From Phycisphaerales bacterium (GTDB lineage Bacteria; Planctomycetota; Phycisphaerae; SM23-33), in NCBI GenBank assembly GCA_018644725.1, contig JABGPZ010000062.1, forward strand, positions 1 through 44,607: a DNA stretch of 44,607 bases. The letters are read 5' to 3'. Below are positions 1-8,597 of this stretch, in pieces. The stretch's first letter is position 1, and each line of letters begins with the position of its first letter. The notes below the pieces were generated by a model that was not told where the DNA came from, ran no database searches, and worked only from the letters and a program-made list of their open reading frames with translations. Both the position numbers and the translations under genes were made by a program.

Positions 1-50
1 ATTGTCGGCTAAGACTCCCATTCAACTTGGTACATATTTTCGGGGGCACG

Positions 51-1016
51 TCAGCCCCACGTTTCATTTCCATGAGCAATTCCATAGAGCAACCCATCTT
101 CTCCAAGAAGCATGGAACTGTTTGGCTTGGCCCCATCCCCGGTTTGCGCGGAAAAATCGTGAAGGACTTCGTAGGCATTGGTTTGAATATTCAGGCGGAA
201 CACTACGCCCTCATCGTCCAGCCCGGCCGCGCCATAGTACCCCAATGTCGTGCCATAGGCCCACGTCCCGCCATCCCATACCAGCGAATCATACGGATAG
301 CCGCCCGAGGTCGTGCCCGCAAAGCTGTGAACCACTTCATAGGTGTCATCCGAAGGCTTGTAGCGGAAAATATTCCCATAGTTGGTGCTATTGACGTGAT
401 CACTCGTCATCCCATACAGCCACTCGCCAACCGGGGTCAGCGACCCAAAGGGACTCGCGCCGGGAGAGGAAAAACTGTGAACGATCTGGGTTTGCGCAGT
501 AGCGAGGTCATGCTCATACAGTGTGCCAACGCTATTCGTGCCGCCGCTGTACGTCAGGCCATACAGCTTGTTATTGTACAATGCCGGAGCGCTGTATGGG
601 TTCGCGCCATCACTCCCACCCGCAAAACTGTGCGCGAGAGAATAGTTGCTACCATCCGTCCCCAACTTGAAAAGCGTCCCCAGATTATTCGCACCGCCAA
701 TGCGAGTGATTCCATACAACGTCCCGCTCACAAGCGTCAGGCCATTGTACACGTTCGTCCCATCGCTCGAAGCCGTGATCGATTTAAGCGTTGTAAAATC
801 ACTGCCATCTGCCTTCAACGAAAAAACGGTCCCGTACGTTTGAGTTGCATTGGTATTCACGGTCGTGCCATACAACGTGCCATTGTCCAAAATCACCGAG
901 CCATAGGGCACAGCCCCATTGACACCGTCAAATTTGTGAAGGGTCGTGAACTCACCTGCCATGGCCTGTGACACCACAAACAACATCCCCGTCAAAACGA
1001 GACATTTATTGAACAT
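51..1016 (-). CDS. Exported GloVer tandem-repeat protein
   Basis: A 321-residue protein beginning MFNKCLVLTG, with a signal peptide that probably ends at SQAMA/GEF. The mature part is about six repeats of roughly 45 residues of the form LYGxTxxGGxxxxGTVFxLxxDG (for example GTLYGITRIGGANNLGTLFK), the pattern of the GloVer tandem-repeat family, probably a beta-propeller-like fold. No function is known for the family. The start at 1016 is chosen over one ten codons upstream because AGGAGA lies about 7 nt before it. No C-terminal anchor is visible. The last repeat stops early at a TGA (51-53), and in-frame sequence beyond it resembles the missing end of the repeat. The repeat family is confident; the role is unknown. 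Confidence 0.8.
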   Translation of the reverse strand: MFNKCLVLTGMLFVVSQAMAGEFTTLHKFDGVNGAVPYGSVILDNGTLYGTTVNTNATQTYGTVFSLKADGSDFTTLKSITASSDGTNVYNGLTLVSGTLYGITRIGGANNLGTLFKLGTDGSNYSLAHSFAGGSDGANPYSAPALYNNKLYGLTYSGGTNSVGTLYEHDLATAQTQIVHSFSSPGASPFGSLTPVGEWLYGMTSDHVNSTNYGNIFRYKPSDDTYEVVHSFAGTTSGGYPYDSLVWDGGTWAYGTTLGYYGAAGLDDEGVVFRLNIQTNAYEVLHDFSAQTGDGAKPNSSMLLGEDGLLYGIAHGNETWG

Positions 1017-1133
1017 CGGATTCTCCTGTTCTCGAAGCATCGACAATCATTGGATTGGGAGCCGACTACTAAGCAGCCCTGAGCGAGCCGTTTCCTGCGC
1101 GCCTATACGCAGTCCCTAGTCCCTACAAATTTC

Positions 1134-1161
1134 ATTATGAGTATCCGACCATGAAAAGCAA
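1134..1161 (-). promoter_or_regulatory. Candidate promoter of the GloVer gene
   Basis: On the minus strand TTGCTT (1161-1156), a 16-nt spacer and CATAAT (1139-1134) lie about 110 nt before the start codon. The match to sigma70 boxes is moderate. It was read by eye only. Confidence 0.35.
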
Positions 1162-1208
1162 ACTGTTTTTCGGCCGACCCTTTCTTTGTGTTCCTGTTTC
1201 GTAGAGGC

Positions 1209-2267
1209 CTACTCCACGGCGAATTTGAAGACGGTGGTGTGGCGGTAGGTTTCGCCGGGGCGCAGGACGATGGTCGGGAAACTCGGCTGATTGACGCTGT
1301 CGGGGAAGTGCTGGGTTTCGAGCGCGACGCCGTAGTGCTGGCGATAGGTCACGCCGCCCTTGCCGGTTTCGCCGCCGTCGAACCAGTTCGCCGTGTAGAC
1401 CTGAATCCCCGGCTGGGTCGTGAGGACTTCCATCGTTCGCCCGCTGGCGGGGTCGGTCAGCTTTGCCGCCGGCGCGAGCCCTTCCCCGTCGCGATTCACT
1501 ACAAAATTATGATCGTAACCGGGCATATCACCCTCGGCCACCGGCAATTGTGGAAGCAGATCACCGATGCGCGTCGGTGCGCGGAAATCGAGCGGACCCT
1601 CGACGGGCGCAATCTCGCCGGTGGGGATCATCTCCACGCCGGGCGTGTAAGTATCGCAGTGCAGCTGGAGAACGTGGTCGCAAACCGTCGAGTCCGACGC
1701 CTCGCCCGCGAGATTCCAGTAGGTGTGGTTCGTGAGATTGCAGATCGTCGGCGCGTCGGCCGTCGCGGTATAGTCGATGCGCAGCTCACCGGCCTTGCTC
1801 AGCGTGTACATCACCTCGACGCTCAGCTCGCCGGGATAGTTTTCCTCGCCGGCCGGGGATGTGTAGCGGAATTTCACGCCGACGTCGCCATCGTTTTCGC
1901 CATGGCCACAGTGCGACGTCCACAGCTTCTTATTGAAGCCGACGTCCCCGCCGTGCAGCGAGTTCGGACCGTTATTCACCGCGAGCTGGTAGGTCTCGCC
2001 ATCGAGGGTGAACGTGCCGGCGGCGATGCGGTTGGCGACGCGGCCGACGGTGTTGCCGTGGTACGGGCCGTTCGTGAGATACTCGTCGAGTGACGAAAAG
2101 CCCAGCGCGACATCGGCCAACATGCCGTTGCGGTCTGGCGCGAGAACATAGACCAGCGACGCACCGAAATCGGTCACGGCGACAGTCACATCGCCGCACA
2201 TCAGTTCATAGAGCATCGCCGTCCGGCCGTCGGGAGTCGTTCCAAATTCGCGCGTTTTAATCGGCAT
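1209..2267 (-). CDS. galM: Aldose 1-epimerase (mutarotase)
   Basis: This 352-residue protein matches the galactose mutarotase family, which interconverts alpha and beta anomers of aldoses in the cytoplasm. Family landmarks are visible in order: HGNTVGRVANRI, NGPNSLHGGDVGFNKK with the substrate-binding His, TNHTYWNL with the catalytic His, DHNFVV, and near the C-terminus ALETQHFPDSVN with the catalytic Glu. Its length is typical. An AGGAGA motif precedes the ATG. The first 11 nt overlap the 3' end of the glycosyltransferase gene, so the two are probably cotranscribed and translationally coupled. No other galactose-pathway gene is next to it. Confidence 0.93.
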   Translation of the reverse strand: MPIKTREFGTTPDGRTAMLYELMCGDVTVAVTDFGASLVYVLAPDRNGMLADVALGFSSLDEYLTNGPYHGNTVGRVANRIAAGTFTLDGETYQLAVNNGPNSLHGGDVGFNKKLWTSHCGHGENDGDVGVKFRYTSPAGEENYPGELSVEVMYTLSKAGELRIDYTATADAPTICNLTNHTYWNLAGEASDSTVCDHVLQLHCDTYTPGVEMIPTGEIAPVEGPLDFRAPTRIGDLLPQLPVAEGDMPGYDHNFVVNRDGEGLAPAAKLTDPASGRTMEVLTTQPGIQVYTANWFDGGETGKGGVTYRQHYGVALETQHFPDSVNQPSFPTIVLRPGETYRHTTVFKFAVE

Positions 2268-3324
2268 GAGATTCTCCTGTCGCAGTCATCAAGTCGTATT
2301 GGTTCTGGTGTTCCGAGATCATAGTGTCCACATTCAGGCGCTCGATTGCAACCGTCTGGGCAGATTCTTCCAGGCGATTTCGCAGTGGCGCGTCGCCAAT
2401 CAACCGCTCCAGCGCGTCAGCGAGGGCGGCCGATGTGCGCTCGGGGAGCAGGCCCGTCGTTTCGTTCGTGACAATTTCGCTGATGCCCCCCACTGCCGGC
2501 GCGATCACAGCCCGCCCGGCGGCCATCGCTTCGCACATTACCAGCGGGAACCCTTCGATCTGGCTGGTGAGCAAAACCGCGTCGGCTGCCGCGAGAACGC
2601 CCGAGGCCTCGACGAATCCCGGCGCGAGTACCTTCGCACCTTCGGGCGCATTGGCGACGACCGCACCGAGCCCTTCGCCCGCGACGAGCCATGTCACCGG
2701 CCGATTCCGTCGGGCCATTTCGGCAATGACCTCGCGAAGCAAATCGACGCCCTTGTCGGGGTGATTCCGGCCAACCCACGCGACGACGAATTCGCCCCCG
2801 CCGACAGACCATTGCCCGCGCCACTGGGGCCGCAGCGCGCTGGCGTCGGCAAAATGGGCCACGTCTACGCCGTTGGAAATCACGGCATAGTCCGCCGAGG
2901 TGCGGCGATTGCGGCGAGAATGAAATTCGGCGACACTCTGGGCAACCGCGATATGGTTCGCACGGCACGGGCCAAGACGGCGCGGCTCGAAGGTATGAAT
3001 CGTGTGGCACCACGGCACGGATTTGCGCGCGAAGAGATTGACCGCCTGCCCGGCGCGGAAGAGGTGGGAGTGGATCAGATCAAATTCGCGTAGCCATTTT
3101 CGCAGCCGCCAAAGACGCGCAATGTCAAACCGGCATCGCATCTCACAGCAGCGCACTTCAATCCCGGCGGCCTCAAAATCGGCACGCATCGCTCCCCCGC
3201 GCAGTGCGATCACCACCGGCTCGAAGCGGCTACGGTCCAGCCCGCGCGCAAGGGTCAACACGCAGGCCTCGGCGCCGCCGCGGCCAAGAGTCGGCAGGAT
3301 GTAGGCGATGCGAAGTCGGGTCAT
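2257..3324 (-). CDS. Glycosyltransferase, GT4-type fold
   Basis: A 355-residue GT-B glycosyltransferase. The N-terminus (RIAYILPTLGRGGAE) is the usual Gly-rich acceptor-side loop of GT4 enzymes. The C-terminal half carries the nucleotide-sugar site, with SQIEGFPLVMCEAMAAGRAV giving the E-x7-E motif of retaining enzymes. It has no signal peptide or membrane segment and is likely cytosolic or peripheral. Donor and acceptor cannot be told from sequence. The gene starts only 9 nt after the T-run of an intrinsic terminator and overlaps galM by 11 nt at its end. It could belong to polysaccharide or glycolipid synthesis, but no other cell-envelope gene is adjacent. Confidence 0.88.
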   Translation of the reverse strand: MTRLRIAYILPTLGRGGAEACVLTLARGLDRSRFEPVVIALRGGAMRADFEAAGIEVRCCEMRCRFDIARLWRLRKWLREFDLIHSHLFRAGQAVNLFARKSVPWCHTIHTFEPRRLGPCRANHIAVAQSVAEFHSRRNRRTSADYAVISNGVDVAHFADASALRPQWRGQWSVGGGEFVVAWVGRNHPDKGVDLLREVIAEMARRNRPVTWLVAGEGLGAVVANAPEGAKVLAPGFVEASGVLAAADAVLLTSQIEGFPLVMCEAMAAGRAVIAPAVGGISEIVTNETTGLLPERTSAALADALERLIGDAPLRNRLEESAQTVAIERLNVDTMISEHQNQYDLMTATGESHAD

Positions 3325-3333
3325 GGGCCATCC

Positions 3334-3361
3334 AAAAAAAAGACCCGCACGGTGGCGGGTC
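3334..3361 (-). terminator. Intrinsic terminator before the glycosyltransferase
   Basis: On the minus strand a 7-bp GC stem (GACCCGC with GCGGGTC, 3361-3342) is followed by eight T (3341-3334). It sits 13 nt after the stop of the TPR-like lipoprotein gene and 9 nt before the next start codon. Confidence 0.85.
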
Positions 3362-3374
3362 GAGTGATCGAGAA

Positions 3375-4796
3375 TTATTCCCAGGTGGTTCCCGCCGCTT
3401 TGTCGGTGGCATTCGTCGCGGGTGCGGGCGAGGGAATGGGTGAGGGAATGGGCGAAGGAATGGGCGCGGGTGCGGCCGAAGGCGCAGGCTCCACAACCGG
3501 TTCGGCCGGCGCGGGCGGCGCAACAGGCGCGGCGGGCGGGGGCGTCGGTTCGAGTGCAGGAGGCGCAGGGACGGGCGCGGAATCGGCGGTCCAGATTCCA
3601 AACGGGTCATACCACGGACGAGCCGCATTGGTGGGCGCGGAGGTCGAAGCCGCCGTCGCTCTGGGGGTAAAGAGGCCAAACTGGTCGTACCACGGCATCG
3701 TCTGCTCGGGATTCACGACGGGGAAATTTTCCGGCCGTTGGTCCCAAGGCTCTTCGCCGGGTTCGAAGCAATCTTCCGGCACGGTCTTGCCCTGGCGACG
3801 AAGGATATCTTCGATTTCGCGGATGCGCTGGAGGCTGTAGCGGTAGTTGCCATTGGAGTTGAAATAGGGTTCATACTTCACGGTCGCGCGATAATAGCGC
3901 AGTGCCCGGGCGCGTTCGCCGAGATTGAAGTCGTACTGCACGGCCGTCTGGAATCGCACCGGCAGCGAGATATTCGGGTCCCAGTGGATCGCGCGGTCGT
4001 ACCACAGCGTCGCGAGGTGGTACTCGTGGAAATATTCCTTGTAGATCTCACCGATGTAGAACGCCGCGTCGGCGATCCGTGTGGACGTGGGATATTTGTC
4101 GATCATCGACGTGAACAGTTGCAACGCTTCACGCTGCTTGTCGAAATCGGCAAAGGCGGGGATGAGACGACCCTTGTTGTAGAGCTTGAGGCCCTTTTCG
4201 TACATCTCGGTGGCTTCGGGGATAATCGTGCTGGGCTTGAGCGTCAGCGGCGGCAGCTGCGACGTGCGGACATAGCGATAGGTCTTCTCGTTGCGGAAGC
4301 GGTCCTGCACGATGTGAATCACATAGGCCTTGAAACGCCCCTGCTCGCTCTTGTTCTTCTCATAGTGCTGGGCGAGCTGGTCGATGGAACGGAGATAGAC
4401 CAGGCGCGATTCGAGGACATCTTCAACAAGAACGCGCTCGTCGGTTTTGGCCGTCACGGGGTGAGGCTTGGCGGGGCCGGCGGGCTTGGCGGCGGGGACA
4501 AACACGAACGTCTGGGCCTTGTCGAGGTTGGTGCGCTCTTTTTCGGTCCAGCGGCGTTTCTGGTCGTCACCGATGAGCGAATAGAATTTCACCTGCGTAT
4601 CGAGCATGGCGCGATAGTCGCTGCGGGCCTGTTCGAGCGCGTCGATGCGCTGAACTTCGACCGGATCGGCGGGGTCAACATTCATTTTGGTGGGCTTATA
4701 CCACGTCGCCCGCGGCGTCCAGGGGCGCGGGTCACAGCCCCCCACCACCAGTGCCATCAATCCGACCAGAATACCGAGTTGGAACTTGTTTCGCAT
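3375..4796 (-). CDS. TPR-like lipoprotein with Pro/Ala tail
   Basis: A 473-residue lipoprotein. The signal sequence ends in a lipobox LVVGGC with Cys21 as the lipidated residue. Residues about 195-335 look like TPR/BamD-type helices (AFYIGEIYKEYFHEYHLAT, RALRYYRATVKYEP). A short motif PWYDxFG occurs twice, at about 368-374 and 394-400. Residues about 405-465 form a low-complexity Pro/Ala tail that includes three IPSP units. The start at 4796 is chosen because AAGAGGAG precedes it and the lipoprotein signal begins there; further upstream the frame overlaps the next gene. It may be an envelope assembly or cell-wall scaffold protein, which is inference from the TPR-like region. It is followed by an intrinsic terminator. 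Confidence 0.75.
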   Translation of the reverse strand: MRNKFQLGILVGLMALVVGGCDPRPWTPRATWYKPTKMNVDPADPVEVQRIDALEQARSDYRAMLDTQVKFYSLIGDDQKRRWTEKERTNLDKAQTFVFVPAAKPAGPAKPHPVTAKTDERVLVEDVLESRLVYLRSIDQLAQHYEKNKSEQGRFKAYVIHIVQDRFRNEKTYRYVRTSQLPPLTLKPSTIIPEATEMYEKGLKLYNKGRLIPAFADFDKQREALQLFTSMIDKYPTSTRIADAAFYIGEIYKEYFHEYHLATLWYDRAIHWDPNISLPVRFQTAVQYDFNLGERARALRYYRATVKYEPYFNSNGNYRYSLQRIREIEDILRRQGKTVPEDCFEPGEEPWDQRPENFPVVNPEQTMPWYDQFGLFTPRATAASTSAPTNAARPWYDPFGIWTADSAPVPAPPALEPTPPPAAPVAPPAPAEPVVEPAPSAAPAPIPSPIPSPIPSPAPATNATDKAAGTTWE

Positions 4797-4885
4797 GATT
4801 GTCTCCTCTTGTCTACAGGTTTCTTTCATTATCGCCGGAAGTGGCCGCAACGCAAGCATAAATCTGCAAAGGATTTGCCGACGTG

Positions 4886-6193
4886 CTAGCCAACGATGCC
4901 GGAATTTTTTTCCCAGCGCTTGAGATTGACCACCTCGGCGAGAGTCGAGTTGCGATCGTGAATTTCCTGGCGAATGCGATTTTCGGCCTCGAGGACGTTC
5001 GCTGCCCGATTGGCAAGCTCGACGGCCTGGGCCTGGGGAACGACCATCACGCCATCGTCGTCGGCGACAATCCAGTCGCCCGGACAGATGCGCTGATGGG
5101 AAATCACAATGGGAGTGTTGATCTCGCCGCAGCCGTGGGGGTCGCCCGCGTGGGACGTGACGTGCGAGGACCAAACGGGGAATTTCATCGCGCGAATTTC
5201 TGCGGTATCGCGAACGGCGCCGCAGACAATCAGCCCGGCGATGCCTTTGTTCTTGGCGCTCTCGGAGGCAAGCTCGCCCCAGATCGCCGGCGGCATGTCA
5301 CAAGCATCGATCACGAGGATGTCGCCCTGGTTTGCAACGTCGATGGCCTCGACGGGCTTGGCCCAGTCGCCGGGGAGGGTGCGAACGGTGACGGCCTGGC
5401 CGACGGCGCAGAGCCCAGGTGTGACCGGCCGAATGCCTTCGAGGCACGGCTGGCGGTGGGCAGCATCAGACAGATTCGCCGTGCGCAGTTGGGTCAACGC
5501 CTCGCGCAGGGTCGATGCATCGTGGCGTTTGAAGTGTTCCGAGGCAATGACCTCGCCGGATTCGAGCGCGGAAAGAATGTCGCGGGTGGCCTGTTCGATA
5601 TCCACGGCCTTGGTGATCGCGCCGCCGACAATCACGACATCGGCGCCGGCCTGGGCACACGCGCCAGCCGTCTCGGAATTCACCCCGCCCGCAACGGCGA
5701 CGGTCAGGTCGCTCGCGGCGCGCACTTCGCGCAGAAGGTCAAACGGGTCGAGCCCGCGCATCTGCTGATCGATCGCGCAGTGCACATCCAGCCACGCCAC
5801 GCCGAGGTCCTTGGCCTTGGCGGCAAACGCGACCGGGTCGGCCATGCCGAGCAGGTCAACCGCAACGGAGATTCCGTAATGGTTGCCCGCCTCGACGCAC
5901 TCGCGGATGGTCGCTTCGTCGGCAGCGCCGAGAACCGTCATCACGTTTGCGCCGGCCTTGGCGGCGGCTTCGGCTTCGATTTTGCCTGCGTCCATGGTTT
6001 TGGTATCGGCGATGATCGTCGCATCGGGAAATTCACGGCGCAAAGCGCGCACGGCGTCGAGGCCTTCGGATTTGATCAGCGGCGTACCCGCTTCAAACGT
6101 ACGCGCTCCGGCAGCATATGCCGCGCGGGCCACCATCATCGCCCGGTCGAGTTCGAGGAAATCCAATGCCACTTGAAGAGTCGGTTGAGTCAT
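4886..6193 (-). CDS. Fused 3-hexulose-6-phosphate synthase / RraA-like protein
   Basis: A 435-residue two-domain protein. Residues 1-210 are a TIM barrel of the HPS/orotidine-decarboxylase superfamily: QVALDFL with Asp11, Glu35, ADTKTMDAG at 62-70, and a phosphate loop AVAGGV. HPS joins formaldehyde and ribulose 5-phosphate, or acts in reverse to supply ribose phosphates. Residues about 245-400 match the RraA/HMG-aldolase family, including GAVRDTAEI (325-333), GDWIVADDDGVMVVP and a Gly-rich core. The same fusion is annotated in archaea and some bacteria. No phospho-hexuloisomerase gene is nearby, so whether it works in formaldehyde fixation or pentose supply is open. The second domain may be an aldolase rather than a nuclease regulator. 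The domain calls are sure; the reaction is inferred. Confidence 0.85.
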   Translation of the reverse strand: MTQPTLQVALDFLELDRAMMVARAAYAAGARTFEAGTPLIKSEGLDAVRALRREFPDATIIADTKTMDAGKIEAEAAAKAGANVMTVLGAADEATIRECVEAGNHYGISVAVDLLGMADPVAFAAKAKDLGVAWLDVHCAIDQQMRGLDPFDLLREVRAASDLTVAVAGGVNSETAGACAQAGADVVIVGGAITKAVDIEQATRDILSALESGEVIASEHFKRHDASTLREALTQLRTANLSDAAHRQPCLEGIRPVTPGLCAVGQAVTVRTLPGDWAKPVEAIDVANQGDILVIDACDMPPAIWGELASESAKNKGIAGLIVCGAVRDTAEIRAMKFPVWSSHVTSHAGDPHGCGEINTPIVISHQRICPGDWIVADDDGVMVVPQAQAVELANRAANVLEAENRIRQEIHDRNSTLAEVVNLKRWEKNSGIVG

Positions 6194-6260
6194 TCTGTAT
6201 TTTGCTTTCGTCTATGGAGGAACCACACCGCGCAAGGGCTCCCTCGCGCGCGCGTGGAGT

Positions 6261-6289
6261 ATGCTATCGCCACGGGAGAAAAAACGCAA
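6261..6289 (-). promoter_or_regulatory. Candidate promoter of the HPS-RraA gene
   Basis: Minus strand TTGCGT (6289-6284), 17-nt spacer, TAGCAT (6266-6261). The start point would fall near 6254, giving a leader of about 60 nt that contains a small GC hairpin near 6226-6245. Confidence 0.45.
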
Positions 6290-6325
6290 GGCCAAACCCG
6301 CGCTTCGTCCGTGTCTCGTTATTCT

Positions 6326-7654
6326 TTACTTCGGCGTAACGATCAAATCATATCCATCAAAATCGGTCACTTCGCACGCAACCATCTCTCCGGGCTCGCG
6401 CGGTTCGGCGAAATAGCACACCCCGTCGATCTCGGGGGCCTGGCCATAGTGGCGCCCGACGCAATAGCCTTCTTCGTCGATCCCGTCGACGAGGACCGTC
6501 AGCCGTCGGCCGATGGAATTGGCGTTGGTGCGCTCAACAATTTCGCGCTGGGTGGCCATGAGACGCTCGGCCCGTTCGCGGGCAATCTCCAGCGGAACCT
6601 GGTCGGGCATGGTCGCCGCGAGGGTGCCCTCTTCGGGGCTGAATTCGAACACGCCGAGCGCGTCGAAGGGAAATTCCTGGATGAACTGGTGCAATTCGTC
6701 AAATTCCGCCTGCGTCTCACCGGGGAAGCCCGTGATGAACGTCGTGCGGATCACCATCGTATTGACGTGTTCGCGCAGATCGTTGAGCGTGTCGACGATT
6801 TCGTCGCGGGTGATATTGCGGCGCATCCGCGAAAGGACCGACGTCGAAATATGCTGCAACGGCATATCGACATAGGGCACGACCTTCGAGCACTCGTTGA
6901 ACACCTCGCGCAGCTCGCGGTCGAACAGGTTCGGGTAGGCGTACAGAACGCGGATCCACACCGCGCCGTCGAGGGCGTTGAGTTCGCGCAGCAACGTCGC
7001 GAGGTTCGACGGCTCGGGCAACTCACGTCCCCAGCAGGCGGTATCCTGGGCGATGATGCTCAGTTCTTTCGCGCCGGACTCGATCAATTCGCGCGCTTCG
7101 TCGAGGATCATCTCCATGGGCTTGGAGCGGAACGGGCCGCGAATCTGCGGAATGGTGCAGAACGCACAGGTGCGGCTACAGCCTTCGGCAATGCGAAGGT
7201 AGGCCGTGTGCGGCAAGGTCAGGCGGAAGCGCCCCGCGTCGCCAGGAGCGCCATCGAGGAACGTCTGCGGCGAGGCGGTGAGATAGCTCTTGCGGCCTAC
7301 ACTGCCGAGGACGGCCTCAACGATGTTGGTCCGGTCCGACGCGCCGACGATGATGTCCACGCCGTCAAGTTTCAGCAATTCTTCGCCGTCGCGATTGGGC
7401 AAACACCCCGCAACAACGATGTGGCGGCATTTGCCATGATCGCGCATGGCGTTGGCTTCTTCGATCACTTCGAGCGTTTCGGCGCGCGAAGCCGCGAGAA
7501 AGCCGCAGGAATTGATAACGATCACGTCGGCATCGTCGGCGGGCGCACCAACAATGCACCCTGCCTCGGCGAGGTCCGCGAGCATTTTTTCGCTATCGAC
7601 AAGATTTTTCGGACATCCCAGCGGGATGAGACAGACACTGAGGGGCTCGGTCAT
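6326..7654 (-). CDS. rimO: Ribosomal protein S12 methylthiotransferase
   Basis: A 442-residue radical-SAM methylthiotransferase that modifies a conserved Asp of ribosomal protein S12. The N-terminal UPF0004 domain holds the three cluster cysteines (IPLGCPKN, VINSCGF, AGCLPNRD). The radical SAM motif is CSRTCAFC within AEGCSRTCAFCTIP. The C-terminal TRAM region follows, with LVDGIDEEGYCVGR. Length is normal. The start at 7654 is used because it overlaps the upstream stop as ATGA and the protein begins there in the family; an upstream in-frame start would lie inside the neighbouring gene. It is coupled to the lipoprotein gene. The RimO-type motif order fits better than MiaB, but substrate was not tested here. 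Confidence 0.93.
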   Translation of the reverse strand: MTEPLSVCLIPLGCPKNLVDSEKMLADLAEAGCIVGAPADDADVIVINSCGFLAASRAETLEVIEEANAMRDHGKCRHIVVAGCLPNRDGEELLKLDGVDIIVGASDRTNIVEAVLGSVGRKSYLTASPQTFLDGAPGDAGRFRLTLPHTAYLRIAEGCSRTCAFCTIPQIRGPFRSKPMEMILDEARELIESGAKELSIIAQDTACWGRELPEPSNLATLLRELNALDGAVWIRVLYAYPNLFDRELREVFNECSKVVPYVDMPLQHISTSVLSRMRRNITRDEIVDTLNDLREHVNTMVIRTTFITGFPGETQAEFDELHQFIQEFPFDALGVFEFSPEEGTLAATMPDQVPLEIARERAERLMATQREIVERTNANSIGRRLTVLVDGIDEEGYCVGRHYGQAPEIDGVCYFAEPREPGEMVACEVTDFDGYDLIVTPK

Positions 7655-8586
7655 TTCGAGGCCTTTCCAGAAGGGGCGCTTGGGGGCAGCACATCGAGCT
7701 GCCACAACGGTGCGGGGTTTTTTTCACTGGTGAGAAAGAGCGTCCGGCCATCGCGGCCAAAGCAGATCGATTCGCCTTGGCGGCGTTTGGGGAGTCTTAC
7801 CATTGTAGGCCGTCCGGCGAGGGCTTCGGGCCAAGTTTGATCGTCGCGGCGGGAATATAAAAATGCGTGGCGATAGGTACAGATCACCGCCAGCTGCCCG
7901 TCGGAGCTGATATCCATCGCATTGGGGCTGTACAAATCGGCGACGACTCCCACTGGCGAAAGGATGTGCGTCCGATCGGGATCGTTCTCGACGGGGAGCG
8001 TCAGCGCGTAAAGGCACTTGCGGAGACTCCGCTTGGTCAGCAGATAAATCGTCCGCGTCGAGACATCAAACGCGATGGATTCCACATCGTGGCACCCGTC
8101 GCTATAGCGAAGGCGGATGACCTGGGTCGGGCGGGTACGCAACCGTTGGGAGGTCTGGGCCGTGAAGTCCACGACGGGCTCTTCCACGAGATAGAGCGTA
8201 AGTATTTTTCGCCGGCGGTCATTGTCCCCCGTATCGGCGATCAGCAGCCATGCCTTCTGGTCGAGTTGGAAGCTGCACATGTCTTCCCAGTCGCGGGCCT
8301 GGGCGCCATCGATCCAAAGTCGCGCGCGCGTCTTGCCCTGATGGTCAATCGCGAACAGCTCTGGCCCGTCGCCGGAATCGTTATGCGTCCAGAGAAGCCC
8401 GGGCTGTCGCCAGCTCACCGCCAGGCCGCTGGACTCGTTGATCGACCGGTCTGCGAGGGTCGCAAGTTCCCGGGCCGGACCATAGCGCACCACCCGCGGC
8501 GGGGCCTGGTGCGAGGGCGGTTTGGGCCTGTCACACCCCACAACCAGCATTATCGCCAGAAAGCAACTTGAGATTCGTATCCACAT
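7651..8586 (-). CDS. Lipoprotein with probable beta-propeller domain
   Basis: A 311-residue protein with a lipoprotein signal (LAIMLVVGC, Cys18). The mature part has recurring strands such as ESSGLAVSWRQPGLLWTHND, WLLIADTGDNDRRRKILTL and DISSDGQLAVICTYRHAFLY, which resemble six-bladed SMP-30/SdiA-regulated-type propellers. No enzymatic motif is evident. It ends in a four-base ATGA overlap with rimO. The start lies at the predicted transcription start point and there is no ribosome-binding site, so the mRNA may be leaderless. The function is unknown; a periplasmic binding role is only a guess. Confidence 0.7.
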   Translation of the reverse strand: MWIRISSCFLAIMLVVGCDRPKPPSHQAPPRVVRYGPARELATLADRSINESSGLAVSWRQPGLLWTHNDSGDGPELFAIDHQGKTRARLWIDGAQARDWEDMCSFQLDQKAWLLIADTGDNDRRRKILTLYLVEEPVVDFTAQTSQRLRTRPTQVIRLRYSDGCHDVESIAFDVSTRTIYLLTKRSLRKCLYALTLPVENDPDRTHILSPVGVVADLYSPNAMDISSDGQLAVICTYRHAFLYSRRDDQTWPEALAGRPTMVRLPKRRQGESICFGRDGRTLFLTSEKNPAPLWQLDVLPPSAPSGKASK

Positions 8587-8597
8587 GCCGCTATACT
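8568..8597 (+). promoter_or_regulatory. Leaderless promoter of the dus gene
   Basis: TTGAGA (8568-8573), 18-nt spacer, TATACT (8592-8597). A start point 7-8 nt after the -10 box is 8604 or 8605, and the ATG begins at 8605. No ribosome-binding site is present. Confidence 0.65.

Noticed and set aside
4797-5174. N-terminal extension of the TPR-like lipoprotein frame
   Set aside because: The lipoprotein signal and ribosome-binding site lie at 4796, and the upstream part overlaps the HPS-RraA gene in another frame.
4883-7840. Open frame of 985 codons on the plus strand opposite HPS-RraA and rimO
   Set aside because: It is antisense to two well-identified genes, has no family match by eye and is a GC-bias shadow.
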